26,385 nt of DNA, taken from positions 1 to 26,385 of the forward strand of contig JASLJC010000078.1 in NCBI GenBank assembly GCA_030152585.1, written 5' to 3'. The translations under genes were made by a program, and so were the position numbers. This document shows positions 23,899-26,385 of this stretch, in pieces. The stretch is from Savagea sp. Its GTDB lineage: Bacteria > Bacillota > Bacilli > Bacillales_A > Planococcaceae. Within the stretch, counting starts at the first letter, position 1. Each line of letters begins with the position of its first letter. The notes beneath the pieces were generated by a model. That model did no database searches. It had not been told where the DNA came from and worked only from the letters and a program-made list of their open reading frames with translations.

Positions 23899-24549
23899 TT
23901 GGATATTGAACGTATTAATGATTTTACGGTGAAATTTTATCTCTCTTATCAAGATATTGAAAATCGTGGCTTTTCACGCGATGAAGTTTGGTATGATCGA
24001 GACAAAAGTGAAGAATTGTTTTGGGGCATGATGGATGAGTTAGATGATGAAACAGAGTTTGAGTTAGAAGGACCTGTCTGGATTCAAATTCATGCAAAAC
24101 AAGAAGGAATTGAAGTCGTTGTGACCAAAGCACAAGTACCAGAAGAAGATCTCGATACTCCCTTTGATCTTGACGATTTCGAACGAATGATGGAAATGGA
24201 GCAAGAAGATATTTTAGAAAAAACGAAGAACGGTCATCACGATGTCAGTAGCACTTTGCCAAAGGAAAAAGTAAATACGTTCGTCTTTCGAGATTTTGAC
24301 AATATCATTCCGTTAGCACAAATTATGGTCGATTATGAGCCGCAATTGACGATGTCATTGTATGCATATGAGGAAGCTTATTATTTATGTGTATCAGATG
24401 TGCTCGGCCGTCCATTAACGAAAGATATCGCGAGTATTTTATTAGAATACGGCGAGCCGTCGACAGTAACGCACGTAATGTTACAAGAATACGGCAAAAA
24501 AATAATGGAACATGACGTATTTTCACAAATATTGCATTACTTCCATTAA
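23899..24549 (+). CDS. mecA: Adaptor protein MecA
   Basis: MecA is the adaptor that brings substrates such as ComK to the ClpC ATPase and is needed for ClpC assembly. The 216 residues begin MDIERINDFTVKFYLSYQDI, a typical MecA N-terminal substrate-binding domain (1-80), followed by an acidic linker (about 81-118) and the C-terminal ClpC-binding domain (about 119-216, FVFRDFDNIIPLAQ through LLEYGE). The start is the uncommon TTG 23899, supported by AAAGGAGG at 23882-23889 and by exact N-terminal agreement with the family; the TTG may keep expression modest. Spx and MecA both belong to the Clp proteolysis network, and their adjacency is conserved in Bacillales. Confidence 0.95.
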   Translation: MDIERINDFTVKFYLSYQDIENRGFSRDEVWYDRDKSEELFWGMMDELDDETEFELEGPVWIQIHAKQEGIEVVVTKAQVPEEDLDTPFDLDDFERMMEMEQEDILEKTKNGHHDVSSTLPKEKVNTFVFRDFDNIIPLAQIMVDYEPQLTMSLYAYEEAYYLCVSDVLGRPLTKDIASILLEYGEPSTVTHVMLQEYGKKIMEHDVFSQILHYFH

Positions 24550-24581
24550 TTTTGCATTAGGAATGTGCTAAATAAGTAAAG

Positions 24582-24636
24582 AAAGACACTTTCAAGAAAT
24601 TCACTTATAAAGAAGTGATGATCGAAAGTGTCTTTT
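24582..24636. terminator. Bidirectional terminator between mecA and the amidase gene
   Basis: An outer 12-bp stem (AAAGACACTTTC at 24582-24593 with GAAAGTGTCTTT at 24624-24635) encloses an inner hairpin (TCACTT at 24601-24606 with AAGTGA at 24613-24618). Both converging genes end beside it. Confidence 0.85.
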
Positions 24637-24641
24637 GACAT

Positions 24642-25280
24642 TTATTCATTTTGGGATTGTACATATTGTTGCACAGTTTTTGTCACTGCTTTTGCAAATT
24701 GTCGTTGATAACGTGGATTTTCAAGAGCGGTCGCTTCTTCCCAATTCGTAATGAATCCAGATTCAATGAGTAAGGAAGTCATCGGTGTTCCTCGAAGGAC
24801 AGCTAGTTCTTTTCGCGCAATAGCCCCACGATTTGGTATGTTAAGTTGCGTGCTGATTGTTTCTACAAAAAATGAAGCAGTACTTTGATTAGCTCCGTTA
24901 TGATCGGGATAATATAAAACTTGTAAACCATTTACTTCGGGCCTGTCGACGGTATTCGCGTGTAAACTAATAAATAAAATTGCTTCATCGTATCGGTTTG
25001 CAAGAGCAATTCTTTCTTGGAGTGAAACAGTCGAATCGTCCGTACGAGTGTAAACGACATCAAATTTTTCTTTTTTTAACTGTTCTCCAATAGCAGAAGA
25101 CAATTGGAGGGCAATGTCTTTTTCAAATGTCCCTCGAACACTCGGTGCGCCGGGATCTTTCCCACCATGTCCTGCATCGATAATAATGAGAGGACGTGTG
25201 TCGCTAGCATAAACGTACCATGCGAGTAATCCGAAGGCGATACTATATAAAAAGATAAAAAATCCTATTTTCCATTTCAT
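24642..25280 (-). CDS. Membrane-anchored N-acetylmuramoyl-L-alanine amidase (Amidase_3, CwlD-like)
   Basis: Predicted zinc amidase that cuts the bond between MurNAc and the peptide stem. The 212 residues have an N-terminal hydrophobic anchor (about 5-25) and an Amidase_3 domain with all key residues: His38 in DAGHGG, Glu53 in GTFEKD, His107 in SLHAN and catalytic Glu173 in LIESGF. Size and anchor resemble B. subtilis CwlD (237 residues), which makes muramic lactam in spore cortex, but a general wall amidase is equally possible, so no symbol is given. I chose the ATG at 25278-25280, spaced well from AGAGGTG, over a GTG three codons upstream that overlaps that site. It converges on mecA. Confidence 0.85.
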   Translation of the reverse strand: MKWKIGFFIFLYSIAFGLLAWYVYASDTRPLIIIDAGHGGKDPGAPSVRGTFEKDIALQLSSAIGEQLKKEKFDVVYTRTDDSTVSLQERIALANRYDEAILFISLHANTVDRPEVNGLQVLYYPDHNGANQSTASFFVETISTQLNIPNRGAIARKELAVLRGTPMTSLLIESGFITNWEEATALENPRYQRQFAKAVTKTVQQYVQSQNE

Positions 25281-25401
25281 TTTCTTCACCTCTTTGTCAG
25301 TATACTACGAAAAAATGAAGAAAAACGTTGCATAAAAATGAAGAAAGTCTTTCTTTTGTATGAAAAGAAGAGGGAAGGAAAAAGATAAGGCGAAAAAGTG
25401 A

Positions 25402-25413
25402 CAAATTAATTTG
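25402..25413. promoter_or_regulatory. Palindromic operator candidate over a -35 box
   Basis: CAAATTAATTTG is a perfect 12-base palindrome inside the near-palindrome TGACAAATTAATTTGACA (25399-25416). It overlaps the TTGACA -35 box of the strong promoter, a usual place for a repressor. The regulator is unknown. Confidence 0.4.
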
Positions 25414-25440
25414 ACAGACAACTTACTTATCTTTTATAAT
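25411..25440 (+). promoter_or_regulatory. Strong SigA promoter
   Basis: Perfect TTGACA (25411-25416) and perfect TATAAT (25435-25440) separated by 18 bases. This is the best promoter match in the window. Start is expected at about 25447. Confidence 0.8.
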
Positions 25441-25446
25441 GAGTAT

Positions 25447-25547
25447 ATCAACATGTGAGTATCGTCGTGAGTGTTTGGCGCACGACGTTTTGTTCAAAAT
25501 AAACGATTCATTCATCATAACCTCCATTCATTTGAATGGAGGTTTTT
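25447..25547 (+). ncRNA. Candidate small RNA or attenuated leader, about 100 nt
   Basis: Between the strong promoter and an intrinsic terminator lies a roughly 100-base segment with no credible gene. It contains one stable hairpin, CGTCGTG (25463-25469) with CACGACG (25481-25487), around the 11-base loop AGTGTTTGGCG and followed by TTTTGTT, then an A/T-rich single strand and the terminator. I did not recognise a known riboswitch or sRNA family. It could be a free small RNA or a leader whose terminator limits the DUF308 gene that starts 65 bases later. A 15-codon frame from GTG 25455 has no ribosome binding site. Confidence 0.5.
25519..25547 (+). terminator. Intrinsic terminator of the candidate small RNA
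   Basis: AACCTCCATTC (25519-25529) pairs with GAATGGAGGTT (25534-25544) around ATTT and is followed by TTT. The left arm contains CCTCC, the complement of a Shine-Dalgarno sequence. Confidence 0.88.
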
Positions 25548-25611
25548 CTTTTCTAGAAAAGGGAAAAGTAAGAAAAATCGTTTTAATGATCAGTTTAAAG
25601 GAGGAATTGTA

Positions 25612-26154
25612 GTGCGTGCATTTTATCTATTTTCGACAATCGTAATTGCAACATTGCTCGGTTTATTTGGCGGGTGGATTATTTTGAATCCGACGATTTC
25701 GTTACGAGCGATGACATTGACGATTGGCTCTATTTTTATTTTACATGGGCTTATTGAAATTTTTTCATTTATTCGAGAACGAAAAGTATGGAATATTTCT
25801 TTTTTATATTTTGTTAGTGGGTTTGTATCTCTCAGTTTAGGTATTTTCTCGTTTTGGAAAATTGAATTAGCCGAGCGGACATTCGTAATCGTGATTGCTA
25901 TTTGGCTTTTCGTAACGGCTCTTTTACAAATTACAGCTGCTCTTACGTTACGTTCATTCCGCGGTTGGGGATATTTATTCACAATCGGTTTACTTTTACT
26001 TATTTTTGCAGTTTTTTCATTCCTATCGAAAGATTTTTTCTCGATCGGAATTAGTGTATTCGTCGGAACGTACTTTATTGCCCAAGCATTTGCGCTCATT
26101 TTATTTGCATTATTACTCGGTCGCATTCGAACACAAGATGTTTTTCGCGATTAA
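25612..26154 (+). CDS. DUF308/HdeD-like multi-pass membrane protein
   Basis: A 180-residue integral membrane protein with six hydrophobic helices (about 5-27, 33-52, 61-81, 86-108, 117-136 and 142-170) arranged as three similar pairs, the layout of the DUF308/HdeD family. E. coli HdeD is linked to acid resistance, but no molecular activity is established and none can be read here. The start is GTG 25612, six bases after AAAGGAGG (25598-25605); a longer open frame from GTG 25471 passes through the small-RNA hairpins and the terminator and is not credible. It is probably cotranscribed with lemA, 52 bases downstream. Upstream attenuation may regulate it. Confidence 0.75.
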   Translation: MRAFYLFSTIVIATLLGLFGGWIILNPTISLRAMTLTIGSIFILHGLIEIFSFIRERKVWNISFLYFVSGFVSLSLGIFSFWKIELAERTFVIVIAIWLFVTALLQITAALTLRSFRGWGYLFTIGLLLLIFAVFSFLSKDFFSIGISVFVGTYFIAQAFALILFALLLGRIRTQDVFRD

Positions 26155-26206
26155 GTGAAACTTTCAAACGTATAGTTCGTAAAGAGAAAGAAAAAGGAGA
26201 GATACT

Positions 26207-26385
26207 ATGAAAAACTGGAAAGGTCTTCTTATAGGATTAATCGTCATTTTATTAGTGGGAGGGATTTTTTTAGTTCGTCCGTATAACAATTTAGTGACGC
26301 AAGAAGAAGGCGTGAATCAAGCGTACGCTCAAATTGAAACACAGTTACAGCGTCGATTAGATTTAATTCCGAATTTAGTCAACAC
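26207..26385 (+). CDS. lemA: LemA family protein, 3' end cut by the window
   Basis: The first 59 codons and two bases of a LemA-family protein. A short cytoplasmic start, one transmembrane helix (about 5-25) and then the family signature NNLVTQEEGVNQAYAQ and QLQRRLDLIPNL are visible. LemA proteins are membrane-anchored helical bundles of unknown biochemical role, often encoded beside a TPM-domain membrane protein, which may lie just outside the window. AAAAAGGAG precedes ATG 26207. With no terminator after the DUF308 gene, the two are likely one transcript. Confidence 0.9.
   Translation, partial: MKNWKGLLIGLIVILLVGGIFLVRPYNNLVTQEEGVNQAYAQIETQLQRRLDLIPNLVN

Noticed and set aside
25471..25611. 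N-terminal extension of the DUF308 protein from GTG 25471
   Set aside because: It would translate through the small-RNA hairpin and terminator. GTG 25612 has an AAAGGAGG site and begins the membrane domain.
25623..26126. 167-codon open frame on the minus strand opposite the DUF308 gene
   Set aside because: It is an antisense shadow of a hydrophobic coding sequence: rich in Lys, Asn and Arg, no ribosome binding site, no recognisable domain.
1..26385. CRISPR arrays, insertion sequences, tRNA or rRNA genes, prophage
   Set aside because: No regularly spaced repeats, transposase motifs, terminal inverted repeats, tRNA-like cloverleaf ends or phage genes were seen while reading both strands.

Overview
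This window reads as core chromosome of a low-GC Gram-positive bacterium of the order Bacillales. The evidence is the set of Bacillus-type genes (minJ, addAB, yisKL, yitUVW, yjzD, spx, mecA), strong AGGAGG-type ribosome binding sites, SigA-like promoters, a tryptophan T-box, a CtsR box and a FapR box. No species can be named from the sequence alone. I see no rRNA, tRNA, transposon, prophage or CRISPR array.

Layout. (1) 1-5506: 3' part of prfB, entering through the classic RF2 programmed +1 frameshift, then ftsE-ftsX, a secreted coiled-coil M23 metallopeptidase and minJ (cell division and wall remodelling). (2) 5616-12793: addB-addA, overlapping by ATGA, which encode the RecBCD-like repair helicase-nuclease. 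(3) 12886-16364: yisK, yisL, yitU (opposite strand), yitV and yitW, small metabolic and housekeeping genes. (4) 16446-18706: a CtsR-controlled ClpB disaggregase that has no N-terminal domain. (5) 18754-21317: yjzD (minus strand), then fabH-fabF behind a SigA promoter carrying a FapR operator (fatty acid synthesis). (6) 21534-22825: trpS on the minus strand behind a T-box leader. (7) 22922-24549: spx, with a dense upstream control region, and mecA; with clpB these form a proteostasis and stress group. (8) 24642-26385: a membrane-anchored Amidase_3 enzyme (minus strand), a strong promoter giving a roughly 100-nt RNA that ends at an intrinsic terminator, a DUF308/HdeD-like membrane protein, and the start of a lemA gene cut by the window end.

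Most genes are conserved housekeeping functions, and I do not see a wholly new multigene system. The items that best repay a second look are the N-domain-less ClpB under CtsR control, the candidate small RNA or attenuated leader at about 25447-25547 with a palindrome over its -35 box, the layered spx promoter region (SigB-like promoter, three SigA-like promoters, three PerR/Fur-like boxes), the unexplained 180 bp plus terminator between spx and mecA, and the hairpin-forming GAGGCTGGGACAAAA element after fabF.
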